In this document: positions 10,740 to 20,433 of the stretch, piece by piece
Position numbering within the stretch: position 1 is the first letter of the stretch
Layout of the letters: every line of letters starts with the position of its first letter
Assembly (NCBI GenBank): GCA_039583875.1
Contig: CM077152.1
Location: forward strand, 20,621,538 to 20,685,537
DNA: 64,000 bases
Direction: 5' to 3'
Source: Platanthera guangdongensis
Taxonomy: Eukaryota; Streptophyta; Magnoliopsida; Asparagales; Orchidaceae
The notes under the pieces: generated by a model
Database searches by the model: none
The model's input: only the letters and a program-made list of their open reading frames with translations
What the model was told of the DNA's origin: nothing
Program-made: the position numbers and the translations under genes

Positions 10740-11447
10740 AGGTCCGAACTTGGCTAATCGATCGGCGGCTACGCTCTCTTCCCTTGGAACATGTTGAATT
10801 GAGAATGATCGGAATCCTCCGATGATCACCCTTACCTTGGAGAGGTATCTGATGAGGGTTGGCTCCCGAGCTTCAAATTCTCCCCGGATCTGCGATGCTA
10901 CTACCTTTGAATCGGTGAAAACCTCCATATCCTGAATCTCCAATTCCTTTGCCAGGCGGAGGCCGGCGATCACGGCCTCATATTCCGCTTGATTGTTGGT
11001 CACGGGGAAGTGTAGAATGACCTCTTGCTCTATGATTACCCCCTGGGGACTTGTCAACACCACCCCTGCTCCTAGGGAGTGCCTTCCTGAGGCCCCAACA
11101 ACCATCAGCTTCCATGTTTTTCGCGGTTGCTGCTCTCCCCCCTCGACCTCAACAACGTAGTCTGCTAGAAAGTCCGTCACTGCCTGTGCCTTGATGGAGA
11201 GCCTTGGTACAAAGGAGATGTCGAACTCGCTTAGCTCAATGGACCACTTAGCCAGCCTCCCCGAGTGCTCCACTCCTTCGAAGATCTTGCGAAGAGGGTG
11301 GTCGGTCACCACCCTAATCGAATGCGCTTGAAAGTACGGCCGGAGTTTTCTAGCCGAGATGACCAAGGCATAAGCGAGCTTTTCCAGGATGGGGTAGCGA
11401 AGCTCCGCTTTCCTCAATATCCGGCTGACGTAGTAGATGGGCAACTA
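10740..11447 (-). CDS. RNase H and second (archaeal-type) RNase H region of retrotransposon A
   Basis: An open segment in the same frame as RT, separated from it by one TAG codon at 11447-11445 where CAG (Gln) is expected before LPIYYVSR. The first part (LRPYFQAHSIRVVTDHPLRKIF) is the end of the standard RNase H. The second part has NNQAEYEAVIAGL and VFTDSKVV, typical of the extra archaeal-type RNase H of Tat elements. The usual first catalytic Asp is replaced: MVVGASG at about 11105-11088 where MVDGAS is the family norm (GTT for GAT). The frame is lost at a G-rich run near 10738. Confidence 0.8.
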
Positions 11448-12713
11448 CTTCTTTCCTTCTTCCTTCACTAAGACGGAGCTCACCGCCTCTGCTCCCACCC
11501 CGAGGTACAAGGTCAGGTCTTCTCCTTCCTTTGGGCTCTGAAGGAGAGGAGCCTGAGAGAGTTGTCTTTTCAGCCCTTGGAAGGCCTCTTCACACTCGGC
11601 TGTCCATTCGAACCTTTGATTTCCTCGCAGCACTTTAAAGAATGAAGAACACTTGTCTCCTGCCCTGGAGAGGAACCTGCTTAGCCCAGCCAGCTTGTCT
11701 GTCAAGCGCTGGACCTCCTTGACGTCACGAGGTGACTCCAAATCCAGGATGGCCTTGACTTTGTCCGGGTTGGGCTCCACTCCTGCCGGAGTCAGAAGAT
11801 GCCCGAGGAACTTCCCGCGGCTGGCCCCAAAGACACACTTCAAGGGGTTCAGCCTCATTTTGAACCTTCTCAGGGTGGCGAACGTTTCTTCCAGATCTTG
11901 CAGGTGCGAAACCAGGCACTTGCTTTTGATCATTAGGTCGTCGACGTAGACCTCCAAGTTTCTTCCCCTCTGACCCCGGAAGACCCGATCCATCATGCGC
12001 TGATAGGTAGCCCCTGCGTTCTTTAATCCAAAGGGCATCATCTTGTAACTGAAGCATCCCTCCCTCGTGATGAAGGAAACATCCTTGGTGTCAGGAGGGT
12101 GCATCCGAATCTGGTGATAACCTGAAAAAGCATCTAAAAAGCTCATGACAGAAAAACCGACGGCTGAATCAACCATCGCGTCGATCCGAGGCAGGGGGTA
12201 GCAATCCTTAGGGCATGATTTATTCAGCAAAGAAAAGTCAATACACATTCTCCATTTATCACCTCCCTTCTTTACCATTACCACATTGGAGATCCAGCCT
12301 GGATACTGGATCTCTGAGATGAAACCTGCCTCCAGGAGCTTCTTGACCTCCTCGCGAATGGGCTCCTCCAGCTTGGTGGCGATGGCTCTCATCTTCTGAC
12401 GAATGGGGCGAGTGCGGGGGTCCAGGTTCAGGCGGTGGCAAGCTACGTCGGCGTCGATGCCCGGCATGTCCGCCGCGCTCCAAGCGAAGATGTCGACGTT
12501 GCTTTGAATGCAAGCCCGCACCCACTCCCGGTCCTCGAGACTCAAGCCCCCGCTGACCCGCACCCTTTGCACTTGTCCTGCGTTGGTGAAGACCTCCATC
12601 TCCACTACTTCTTCGGCCGGCTCCAGCCGCGACTGCTTCCAGCCGGCCCTTGCCTCTTCCTCCGGCTCCAGCTCTCTCCCTTCTACCTCCTCCTCAACCC
12701 CCCTTGCTTCCAC
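11445..12713 (-). CDS. Reverse transcriptase region of retrotransposon A
   Basis: A 422-codon open segment. It contains the RT fingers (WRMCIDFSLLNKSCPKD), the palm block SFLDAFSGYHQI, FGLKNAGATYQR, and the catalytic YVDD at 11948-11937. Thumb and connection follow with a FEWT...F motif. RT copies genomic RNA from the tRNA primer. An acidic linker (about residues 1-60) precedes it, as in Tat elements. The upstream frame is broken in a G6 run near 12790, and downstream by the TAG at 11447. Confidence 0.92.
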   Translation of the reverse strand: MEARGVEEEVEGRELEPEEEARAGWKQSRLEPAEEVVEMEVFTNAGQVQRVRVSGGLSLEDREWVRACIQSNVDIFAWSAADMPGIDADVACHRLNLDPRTRPIRQKMRAIATKLEEPIREEVKKLLEAGFISEIQYPGWISNVVMVKKGGDKWRMCIDFSLLNKSCPKDCYPLPRIDAMVDSAVGFSVMSFLDAFSGYHQIRMHPPDTKDVSFITREGCFSYKMMPFGLKNAGATYQRMMDRVFRGQRGRNLEVYVDDLMIKSKCLVSHLQDLEETFATLRRFKMRLNPLKCVFGASRGKFLGHLLTPAGVEPNPDKVKAILDLESPRDVKEVQRLTDKLAGLSRFLSRAGDKCSSFFKVLRGNQRFEWTAECEEAFQGLKRQLSQAPLLQSPKEGEDLTLYLGVGAEAVSSVLVKEEGKK

Positions 12714-12739
12714 CCGGCCCTCCTGCTGCTGCTCGACTC

Positions 12740-14085
12740 CTACGCCCCTCGGGACCTCTCCCTCGACTTCTTCTGCCGCTTCCCCCCTACTTTCATCGCC
12801 CCTTCCGGGCTCTCCTGCTCCTCGTCCACCCGGACCACCTGCACATCTCCTTGTAGCTTCTCAGTCTCTCCTTCTCCGACTTCCTTCCCTGCTATCCCCC
12901 TTGCCTCCTCTAGGGTCATCTCCTCTTCCTCAACAGCCTCCTCTAGGGTCATCTCCTCTTCCTCAACAGCCTCCTCTAGGGCCGCCATCTCTATCTCCAA
13001 TTCTCCTGCCTCTGCCATCCACGAAATGGTGTTGACTGCTGTAACGTAACATTGTCTTGCCACCTTCGGGTCCCCTCTTACCCTGACATGCACCCCCCCA
13101 TTGTTGAACTTGAGGCATTGATGGAACGAGGAGGGGACGCAGCGAAAGGCGCTGATGAGGGGGCGCCCAAAGATGGCATTATAGCTGCTTGGGGCGTCCA
13201 CGATCACGAACCTACAGTTCCGCGACACGCCCCCAACCTTACATGTAACCCTACTCCTCCTTCTACCTCTTTCCTCTCTCCGGAGAACCCAAACAGAGGT
13301 CCATCCGACGCCAAGACTCTCTTCCCTTCAACCCTCATCTCATCAAAGGCCTTCTTGAAGATGACATTTACCGAGCTCCCGTTATCCACCAGTATCCTCG
13401 AGACCGTATAGTTTTCCACCGCCGTCTGGATCACCAGGGCGTCACAGAAAGGATCCTCGTAGTCTGGCATGTCTGCTGATGAGAAAGTGATCTTTTCTTC
13501 TGGTGGGGGAACCTGGGAGGTGGAGGCCACCCCCCTTCGGTACATGGTTTGCAGGCTCCCCTTGCGGGTTGCCTCAATCCCCACTCCTCCGTGAATCACC
13601 CTGATTCCCCCTCGGGTTCCTACATCTACCCGATCTTCACACCTATCTTCCGCCTCGCCTTGCTGCACCCCCACTATCCTCACCGGTGGATCGTTCCTCC
13701 CTACTCTTCTCGCTTCTCTTAACTCTAAGAATTCCGGACAGGTGGTCGTCGCGTGACCTTCCTCCTGGTGGAAGTCACAAAAGAGCAACGCCCCCCCGCC
13801 CCTTCTGCCGTCTCCCCTTCCTCTTCTACCTCCTCCTCGAGCTCCTCTGGCTGCTCCTCTCCCCCTTCCTACTTCTATGGCCTCCTGCGGTGGTGCGGGA
13901 CGACCCATCGGCTCCTGCCTCCATGCCAGTCGGTCGAACCTCCGGGGCTCCCGCAGGTTATCTCTCCCCTGATAGCCTTCTCCTGGGCCCTGGGGGCGAC
14001 CCTCCTGGGGCCTCCAACCTAACCTGTTGTTCGGCTCCCGGGCCCCCCATCCCTGCTGCTGCCCAAACCTTCGGGGCTCCTCCCT
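12740..14085 (-). CDS. Gag C-terminal CHHC finger and protease region of retrotransposon A
   Basis: After a TGA at 14088-14086 the gag frame continues. A variant zinc knuckle CDFHQEEGHATTTC (C-x2-H-x4-H-x4-C) is followed by an aspartic-protease active site VDNGSS (Asp at 13386-13384). The frame shifts near 13225, where a G run has 5 instead of the 6 implied by element B. The protease C-terminal part (CRFVIVDAPSSYNAIFGR) is in the new frame at 13228-12740. Element B encodes the same protein without breaks, which makes the two lesions clear. Confidence 0.85.
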
Positions 14086-15144
14086 TCACCTTTCTTCCCT
14101 TTGCTCCCTCTGTTCCCTCGGCTCCTTCTGTCTTCCCGCTGCTGGTTCCTTCCCGTCATCCTCTGCTAGCTTGGCTAACTTCCTGGCGAATGCTGGGTTT
14201 GCTCTCTCGAAGTCAATTTCCTTTGCCGCCCTCTCCATGAGCTCCTCAAAGGAGAGGGGTGGCACCCTCTTCAACTCCATGCTAAAAAATCCCGGTCTCA
14301 GCCCCAGGGTGAAGGCCAGCATCAGCGCGTACCCTGGAACCTCCTGGACCAAAAGGATCTCCTCCTGAAACCGGTCGACATAGTGACCCAGCGTCTCGTC
14401 CGGCCTCTGCCTCACCGCAAACAGGCACTCCGCTTCCTTCTTCCGCTTCTTTGAAGTCGAGAACCTTAACAGGAAGCTTCTCCGCAGATCTTCAAAACAG
14501 TAGATTGACCTTGCTGGCAACTGGTGGAACCAGTCCCGAGCCTTCTCTTTCAACGTGATGGCGAACAGCCGGCACTTGAAGGCATCTGTCATCTGCCTTA
14601 TTGACACAACGTCTTCAAACCACTGTACGTGCTGCACCGGGTCATCCTTCCCTGAGTAGTAGGACATGTCAGGCTCCCGGAACCCCTCCGGTACCGGAGC
14701 CGAGATGATGAGCTCGCTAAATGGGCTCTCGCCTCCTGCCTGGCGAGAAGGCACGTCTCGCAGCCTTGGCTGGCTTGCCCAATCCGCGAGACCGTGCCCT
14801 GGGAAGAGTTCCCGCACCGCCGCCTCCTTCTCGCCTGGCTCTGTCAGCGCCTCCTTGCCCGGGCGCTGGCTCTGGCCCGGGAATAGCTCCCGCGCCGCCA
14901 CGTCCCTCTCGCCATCCTCCCCCGGGACCTCCTTCCCCGGGCGCTGCCCCGGGGCATTCTCGCCTAAGAGCGGGACCTCTTCAATTGGGACCTGAGGGGT
15001 GGCCCACTCGCCTCTTGCCGAGAAGGCCAAACTGATTGTTTGCAAGACCTCTCTCCTGAACTCATCCAGCATCCTCTTCGTTGCTTCCTCTCCCCGGGTG
15101 GGGGATCCTCCAGAACCTGACCCTTCACCTTCACCTCCAGCCAT
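14086..15144 (-). CDS. Gag (capsid) region of retrotransposon A
   Basis: ATG at 15144-15142 (MAGGEGEGSG) is chosen because it falls just downstream of the primer site, at the same offset as in element B. The retrotransposon Gag domain includes SPFSELIISAPVPEGF, YYSGKDDPVQHVQWFED, FAITLKEKARDWFHQLP and HYVDRFQEEIL. It forms the virus-like particle in which reverse transcription occurs. The open frame ends at TGA 14088-14086 inside the basic Gln/Arg/Glu-rich tail. CGA to TGA would explain the stop; the same frame stays open beyond it to the zinc knuckle. Confidence 0.88.
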   Translation of the reverse strand: MAGGEGEGSGSGGSPTRGEEATKRMLDEFRREVLQTISLAFSARGEWATPQVPIEEVPLLGENAPGQRPGKEVPGEDGERDVAARELFPGQSQRPGKEALTEPGEKEAAVRELFPGHGLADWASQPRLRDVPSRQAGGESPFSELIISAPVPEGFREPDMSYYSGKDDPVQHVQWFEDVVSIRQMTDAFKCRLFAITLKEKARDWFHQLPARSIYCFEDLRRSFLLRFSTSKKRKKEAECLFAVRQRPDETLGHYVDRFQEEILLVQEVPGYALMLAFTLGLRPGFFSMELKRVPPLSFEELMERAAKEIDFERANPAFARKLAKLAEDDGKEPAAGRQKEPREQREQREER

Positions 15145-15182
15145 GAGACCAAACTTAAGGCTTTCTTGTATCGGCTGCCTTC

Positions 15183-15199
15183 CACGCTCACCGCACCAG
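15183..15199 (-). other. Primer-binding site of retrotransposon A (tRNA-Phe type)
   Basis: On the element strand this reads TGGTGCGGTGAGCGTGG, four bases after the 5' LTR. It is the complement of the 3' end of plant tRNA-Phe including CCA, as I recall that sequence. Element B has the identical 17-mer at 35059-35075. Confidence 0.75.
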
Positions 15200-15203
15200 A
15201 ACT

Positions 15204-15887
15204 GTTGAAGCCAAATATGACCCCAACTGAAGTTCGAAGAAAAAGGGGGGCAGCCAAAACCTACTTCTCTCAAGTCTCACCCCCTGACTGGATTCTAAGG
15301 ACTTAAGACTGACCCAATAGCCTCAGCAGGGAGGTCTCACCTCACACCCGGAAGATCTCTGAGAGCTTCCCCTCCAAAGCCAAAGCTGGGCTAGGAGCTC
15401 CTCAGAAAGCACTGGAATTTGGGAGACAATGATAGCTAGCTTTCTAAGGAGCCCTTATGGGTCTATTTATAGCATGTTGCTGTCCTGAATTTACTGAAAA
15501 GTCCCTAGTTGGTCTGCCAATAGCCAAAACCCGCTGTTTTTCTGAGGGTACTGAAGTAATTTCTCCTGAGGGCAATTAGGACATTCTTTCTGAGGCCATG
15601 GGCCCCACTCGACGGGAACTGTGCCGAGACCCTTCTGCCCAGGGCATGGCGCGAACGTTTTCGCCGGCGTAGGCGAGAACTCTCTGAGATGGGAGCTTGG
15701 CTCGGGCGCAAGCGCTTTCGCGCAGGCCGCGCTCGACGCTCTCGGCCTACGGTTTCTCTTTCAACGATCAGGCGAGAACATTCCCGGCCTCTTTGGGCGA
15801 GATCCTCCTTAGGGCGGGAACACTTCGGCTAACCCACCTGTGACCATTGTGCCTCCTTGTCTGGCTCAGCGAATATGGGGTTGTACA
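15204..15887 (-). repeat. 5' LTR of retrotransposon A
   Basis: 684 bp, TG...CA ends on the minus strand. The TATA box (complement of TATTTATA) is at 15464-15471. Followed by the target duplication CTTCG at 15888-15892. Confidence 0.92.
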
Positions 15888-16785
15888 CTTCGTGTGTGGA
15901 AATACATTGGCAACAGCATTCATCAAAGCAATCTCTCTATCTGTAATCATAACTGATGGCAAACATTCGTGCTCAAAAAGGGACTTAAAACATTGCAAAG
16001 CTCATTCATAACTTGACTGAGTTTCATCAGACATAAAGGTAAAACATGAAAAAAAATGACTTGGTGGTTGATGTCATTCCAACTATGCATAGTAACGACA
16101 TTCGATATCTGTTGGTCTTATACGTGCAATCAAGTTGAAAAACTGATGGAAACATATTTGTTAGCTTAATCGAAATCGGATGTGCAAAAAATAAACTATA
16201 TAGTTTCTTTGAATTTTCTTGGACTTTATTGAAACTAACATAGCATGCATTTTCTATGCACTTGTATAGAAACTGTATCGGAGTACGACCCTCTAAATTT
16301 TTTTTCAGTAGCTTTGCTCTTGCATTGTAAATTGTTCGGATAACTGTAACATTTCCAATGTTTTTTGATTTCACTGTGGATAGTATTTTTCGTGGTTTCA
16401 CACCTGCACCATACATTTGCTCGACTAATTTTTCCTCCTCAATGTCTAATCTACCGGCATAGGCATGCGCTTCTAAATGTATTTTATCATGGTTGTGCAC
16501 ACCACACAGTGCCCAAAGCTTCCACTCTTCTACATTTTCTTCCTTTTGTCCAATAAGCGAAAATAAACATCCACAACGTTTGGACGTAGTTCTACAAAGC
16601 TCATTCTTTACCCAACCCTTTTTGTTTTGATTTTCCCGGTAGTGGCCACTTCTGTCACAACCTAAGAACACACGCGGTTTTAACCGCCCATCAATCTTAT
16701 CTGATCTCTTTATAGTTACAACATAGCCAATGTTTTTTCCAACCTGGCGAGCCCAATCAACAAGTTCTTCCTTACACTGAAACAT
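15888..16785 (-). pseudogene. MULE transposase, N-terminal FAR1-type DNA-binding domain and start of catalytic core
   Basis: The frame starts with ATG at 16785. Residues 1-130 form a FAR1/WRKY-GCM1-type zinc domain: C in FLGCDRSGHYR, C-G-C in SKRCGCLFSL, and H-N-H in LCGVHNHD. After a linker the MULE domain begins; LDCTYKTNRYR holds the first catalytic Asp. The frame breaks in a T8 run near 16050-16057, and one TGA follows near 16014. In the restored register VMITDREIALMNAV gives the second catalytic Asp. The segment then runs into the retrotransposon at 15887 and continues at 2710. The domain order DNA-binding, DDE core, SWIM, OTU is that of large plant MULE proteins. Confidence 0.82.
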
Positions 16786-18408
16786 AATGTCAGTTTCAAA
16801 ATGTGAGCTGACATTTATTTCAACTTTTTGAACTTGTTCGACATTTTGAATATTTGGGTCTACATGTCCAACAAAAAAAGGAATGACTATTAACTAACAA
16901 TACAAAGAAAATTATTTAACAATGCATACTAGTTGTATACTTCATACCATACACAATCAAGGAAGACTGTTTCTGGTCCATCGACATCTCAGACATGATC
17001 CAACTGCACGATATTCAAACATGCATCATTATAATCTATTTGATGTCATTGTCTAGTGTTGGCAACGAAACATAAAAGAAAGATTGAAGTAATGAAATAT
17101 GTTGATCAATATTCTTTTTATTAGAAGTAAAAGCAAATACCGGGAAACAAAGATTAGAGGAATGCATAGACAGAAAAACTAAATATTAGAGACGTCGGAA
17201 AGTGACCCTCTCTGATGGCTGAAGTACCAGTAAACGCGGGGGCCCGGGGGCGGCGAGCGTGGGGTGCGGCAGAGGATTTTGACCCCATAAAGACAAACAG
17301 TAAAATGCCAATCAATGAAGACAATTTTGACCCCATAAAGATGAGCACCTTCAAAAATTAGTAAGTCACCACAAGAAAACAACAGTAGAATAGCTAATGA
17401 ACCTAGAAAGCCCGGAGAACCTAAAAATAAACCATTTCCACATGGGCACAAATATCTGTATAACTATTAAGTTTAGAAGTTAGAACAATGAAAAATCTAC
17501 CAAAATTGTATCAGATTCATATATTAGCTGAGAGGCCGAGGCCCTTGAGTTCAAGCGTCAAACCAATTAACCAACCACTAAGGTGTTTTTTTTGTTTGAA
17601 ATAAAAATTAAAACAATTTATTATTTGTCAAATGTACAGAAACTTTACATGATGAACAACAAAGAACAACATGATGAACAACAGTAAAATGTCAATCGAT
17701 GAACCAATGTGAGAACCAATGGGGGCACTGCCTAAGACAAACAGTAAAATGCCAATCGATGAAGACAATTTTGACCCCATAAAGACGAACACCTTCAAAA
17801 ATTAGTAAGTCACCACAAGAAAACAACAGTAGAATAGCTAATGAACCTAGAAAGCCCGGAGAACCTAAAAATAAACCATTTCCACATGGGCACAAATATC
17901 TGTCAAATTTATTATTTGTCAAATGTACAGAAACTTTACATGATGAACAACAAAGAACAACATGATGAACAACAGTAAAATGTCAATCGATGAACCAATG
18001 TGAGAACCAATGGGGGCACTGTCTAAGACAACATGATTAGATCTAATCAGGAAGAGGTAAAAACACCAAAGCAGGAAGAGGTAAAAACACCAAAGCAGGA
18101 AGAGGTAAAAGGTGAAGAAATCTCTTCTCACAAAACCAGATTACTGGAATAAATCTCTTACCCAGACCAAGGGAGCAGGGGCGGCGGAGGATAGGAGCGA
18201 TCCGGGGGCGGCGGAAGCAGGAGCGATCGCGGGGTGGCGGAAGCAGGGGCGATCACGGAGCGGCGGAGGACCGATCGTGGGACGGCGGAAGCAGGAGCGC
18301 CGAGCGTGGGGTGCGGCGGAAGCAGGAGCGCCGAGCGTGGGGTGCGGCAGAAGCAAGAGAGCCGAGCGTGGGGTGCGGCGGAGGATTTGGCGAGGGTTGC
18401 TTTGGAAG
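16786..18408. repeat. MULE upstream region with duplicated blocks and GC-rich tandem repeats
   Basis: No gene supported. The block at 17281-17457 recurs at about 17752-17900, and 17618-17750 recurs at about 17908-18030, so a segment of about 290-470 bp was duplicated. A 22-bp unit (AAACACCAAAGCAGGAAGAGGT) repeats three times at 18042-18112. From 18178 to 18390 a GCGGAAGCAGGAGCG / CCGAGCGTGGGGTGCGG unit repeats with variation. Such subterminal repeats are common near MULE ends. Confidence 0.6.
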
Positions 18409-18500
18409 AACTGTTTGCGGATAAAAAAACCAAAAACCCTAAAAAAGAGTTAACCTGGTTTGCGGATAGCGATTTCAGGTTTGCTAATATCAATTCCCTT
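18409..18500. repeat. MULE right terminal inverted repeat
   Basis: The complement of 18500-18410 starts AGGGAATTGATATTAGC and includes CGCTATCCGCAAACC. It matches the pattern of the left repeat and of the foldback elements at 24105, 42456, 47156 and 49813. Confidence 0.55.
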
Positions 18501-20283
18501 AAATAAAGGGCACTTCTTTTAGCACTATAAATTTGGCAATTGCACTAACTGTTATCAATAAAGGGCGCTTCTTTTAGTACTATTTTGAGAATTGATTATT
18601 CCCAAGTAATATTCATATTTGCACATAGATATATTTTTATTTTCTTTAATATTTAGAGACGTAATCTTTTATCAAAATGAAAAAACATACAATATTATCT
18701 ATGCGGGTAGATAGATAAAATTCTTTATTTCAACATGAGGAATTAAAGTTCATTATTTAACATGAGCAATTGAAGTTCATTATTTCAACATAATTTTTTG
18801 CGCCTATTCAAACACAGTATTTTTGATACCGAAAATTTTTTGTGTGGTACTCCCACGAAGAGGATCGTTGGGAAAATATAAAATCCTCCTATGATTTTTA
18901 TTTTTTCACAAAATAAGTTATGAAATTTTGATTTATGTATTTGTAAGCTCACTTTAAGTACCATATGACTATATTTTGGGATAAAAATACAACTGTAAAA
19001 AGGTGGTGTTGCAATGAATGAAAATTCAGTTGTATTTTTAAACTAAAATCCAGTTCATTTTTACAATGAATGAAAATTCAATTATATTTTTGAACTAAAA
19101 AAAGTCCATCACCGATCTTCCATGTATTACCCGCACAGAAAATTCTCTCTTTTTGATAACCGATGCAATTCCACTAATGATTTCACACCATTCTCCCTAC
19201 ATTTGAGTAGAGCCTCTTCAAAATATAAAAAATAGCAAAAAGGATGAGCAAATTCTCAAATCATTCATTTTGGTTTTCCAGAGTTCTTCGTGCCAGTTCT
19301 AGGCTCTCTGGGCTTTGGGGGGGCAAATGATGGGATTGACCCCAATTTATAACAAAGACTGGTTGCAAGTAGCGGTTTTCCCACTTTCCCCGCTCACTTA
19401 ATGAGAAGTTATGCACACAACTACCACATGCGCGGTCCGCGCGGCCGATCTGCGTGATAACCACCGTGTGTGGCATCCCAACTATCGTGGTCCTGTACAT
19501 CGGCCTCCCCACTTCCGCCAACCGGCACCGGAGGCCTCGGCCCCGACCGGCCCCGCTAGGGCCGGACTCCTCCCTCGGCCGGCCAAGTATGGGTGGAGCC
19601 GGCCGCCCCTAGGCCACCCGACAAGGGGCGGCCTTGGCCGCGGCCGGCTGCCTCGAGGCCGGTCTCGGCCATGTCCGGCCCTGCAAGGAACCTGCCGCCC
19701 ACACACAGGCGACCTCGGCCGTGTCCACCCCATCGCGGGTGGTCTCAAACGCCCCTCACGCAAAGGGTGCAGTCGCCTTGTGGCCACCCCTCCAAGAGCA
19801 GCCTCGGTCGTAGCCCCCGCAAAGGGTGTGGCTGCCGCGCAGCGGGCTGCCTTGGTCGCGGTCCTCGCATAGTGAGGAGGCCGCCCTGTGGCCGCCCCGT
19901 CGTGGGTAGCCATGGTCGCGGCCCTCGCATAGTGGGGAGGTCACCCCATAACAGCCCCGATACGGGGGGCCTCTGCCTCGACCGCCTTCAAGGGGGGAGG
20001 GCGTGGCGACCGACCCTTGGCCTCCTAGCTAAGGGGAGGCCTTGGCCGGCCTCGCAAGGCTGGGTGCCTCCTCCCGGCTGTTTGTCGTAGAGGCGGCTGT
20101 TAGCCGCAGCGGAAAGGGGCGGCCGCCAGCCTCGGGCCGCCAGTCCATCTGGGCGGGCTTTTTTCTTGCACAAGGGTGTGATCGTCTTTTCCCTAAAAGT
20201 GGCGATCTGTGTGCCCAAATCTAAGTGTTTCTATTGGTCGAGTAGTCACTAGGTGAAATTACTGGACCAGCCCCATAAAAGCA

Positions 20284-20291
20284 TATAAATA
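20284..20291 (+). promoter_or_regulatory. TATA-like site in duplicated segment, copy 1
   Basis: TATAAATA after a GC-rich region and before a CT-rich leader. The same site is kept in copy 2 at 26473-26480. It looks like an LTR or gene promoter, but no gene was found downstream. Confidence 0.4.
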
Positions 20292-20360
20292 GAACCACTT
20301 TCGACTTCATTTGGTCGGATCCTTTTTTTGGTTTACTAACTCCGTCCGTTCTCCTGTCTT

Positions 20361-20380
20361 ACTCTCTCTCTCTCTCTCTA

Positions 20381-20430
<50 letters not shown>
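20361..20430. repeat. CT microsatellite
   Basis: About 70 bp of nearly uninterrupted CT; the copy 2 equivalent at about 26558-26593 is shorter. Confidence 0.95.

Positions 20431-20433
<3 letters not shown>

Larger units (their letters stand above)
2711..15887 (-). mobile_element. Retrotransposon A: Ty3/gypsy, Tat lineage, 13.2 kb, with antisense genes
   Basis: Bounded by LTRs 2711-3396 and 15204-15887, starting TGTACAACCCC and ending TTCAACA on the element's own (minus) strand. The 5-bp target duplication CTTCG is present at 2706-2710 and 15888-15892. Order in element orientation: 5' LTR, tRNA-Phe-type primer site, gag, CHHC finger and protease, RT, RNase H plus a second archaeal-type RNase H, integrase, 115-bp tandem array, two genes on the opposite strand, polypurine tract, 3' LTR. 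The dual RNase H, DNGSS protease and extra antisense genes are Tat-lineage traits. The LTRs differ at only about a dozen places over 685 bp, so insertion is fairly recent, yet gag-pol has several single-base breaks. It sits inside the MULE transposase gene. Confidence 0.92.
544..18500 (-). mobile_element. Mutator-like element (MULE) with OTU-fused transposase, split by retrotransposon A
   Basis: The ends are related terminal inverted repeats containing GTTATCCGC and GCTATCCGCAAAC motifs, at about 544-655 and 18409-18500. Between them a minus-strand transposase gene runs 16785 to 15888, is interrupted by retrotransposon A (2711-15887), and resumes 2710 to about 1100. Removing A and one copy of its CTTCG duplication restores a continuous reading frame at the junction. 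Without A the element would be about 4.8 kb. I could not find a matching 9-bp target duplication, and the left flank seems to have lost about 700 bp present in the sister copy at 23807-24518. The transposase has stops and frameshifts, so it is dead now. Confidence 0.75.

Noticed and set aside
18535..18548. CACTATAAATTTGG as a CACTA terminus
   Set aside because: No partner end, no subterminal repeats, and it is simply part of the duplicated segment (also at 24545).
19411..20090. GC-rich plus-strand frames in duplicated segment (153 and 165 codons)
   Set aside because: Frames on several registers and both strands are equally open, composition is Pro/Arg/Gly-rich, and residues are not conserved between copies in a coding-like way.
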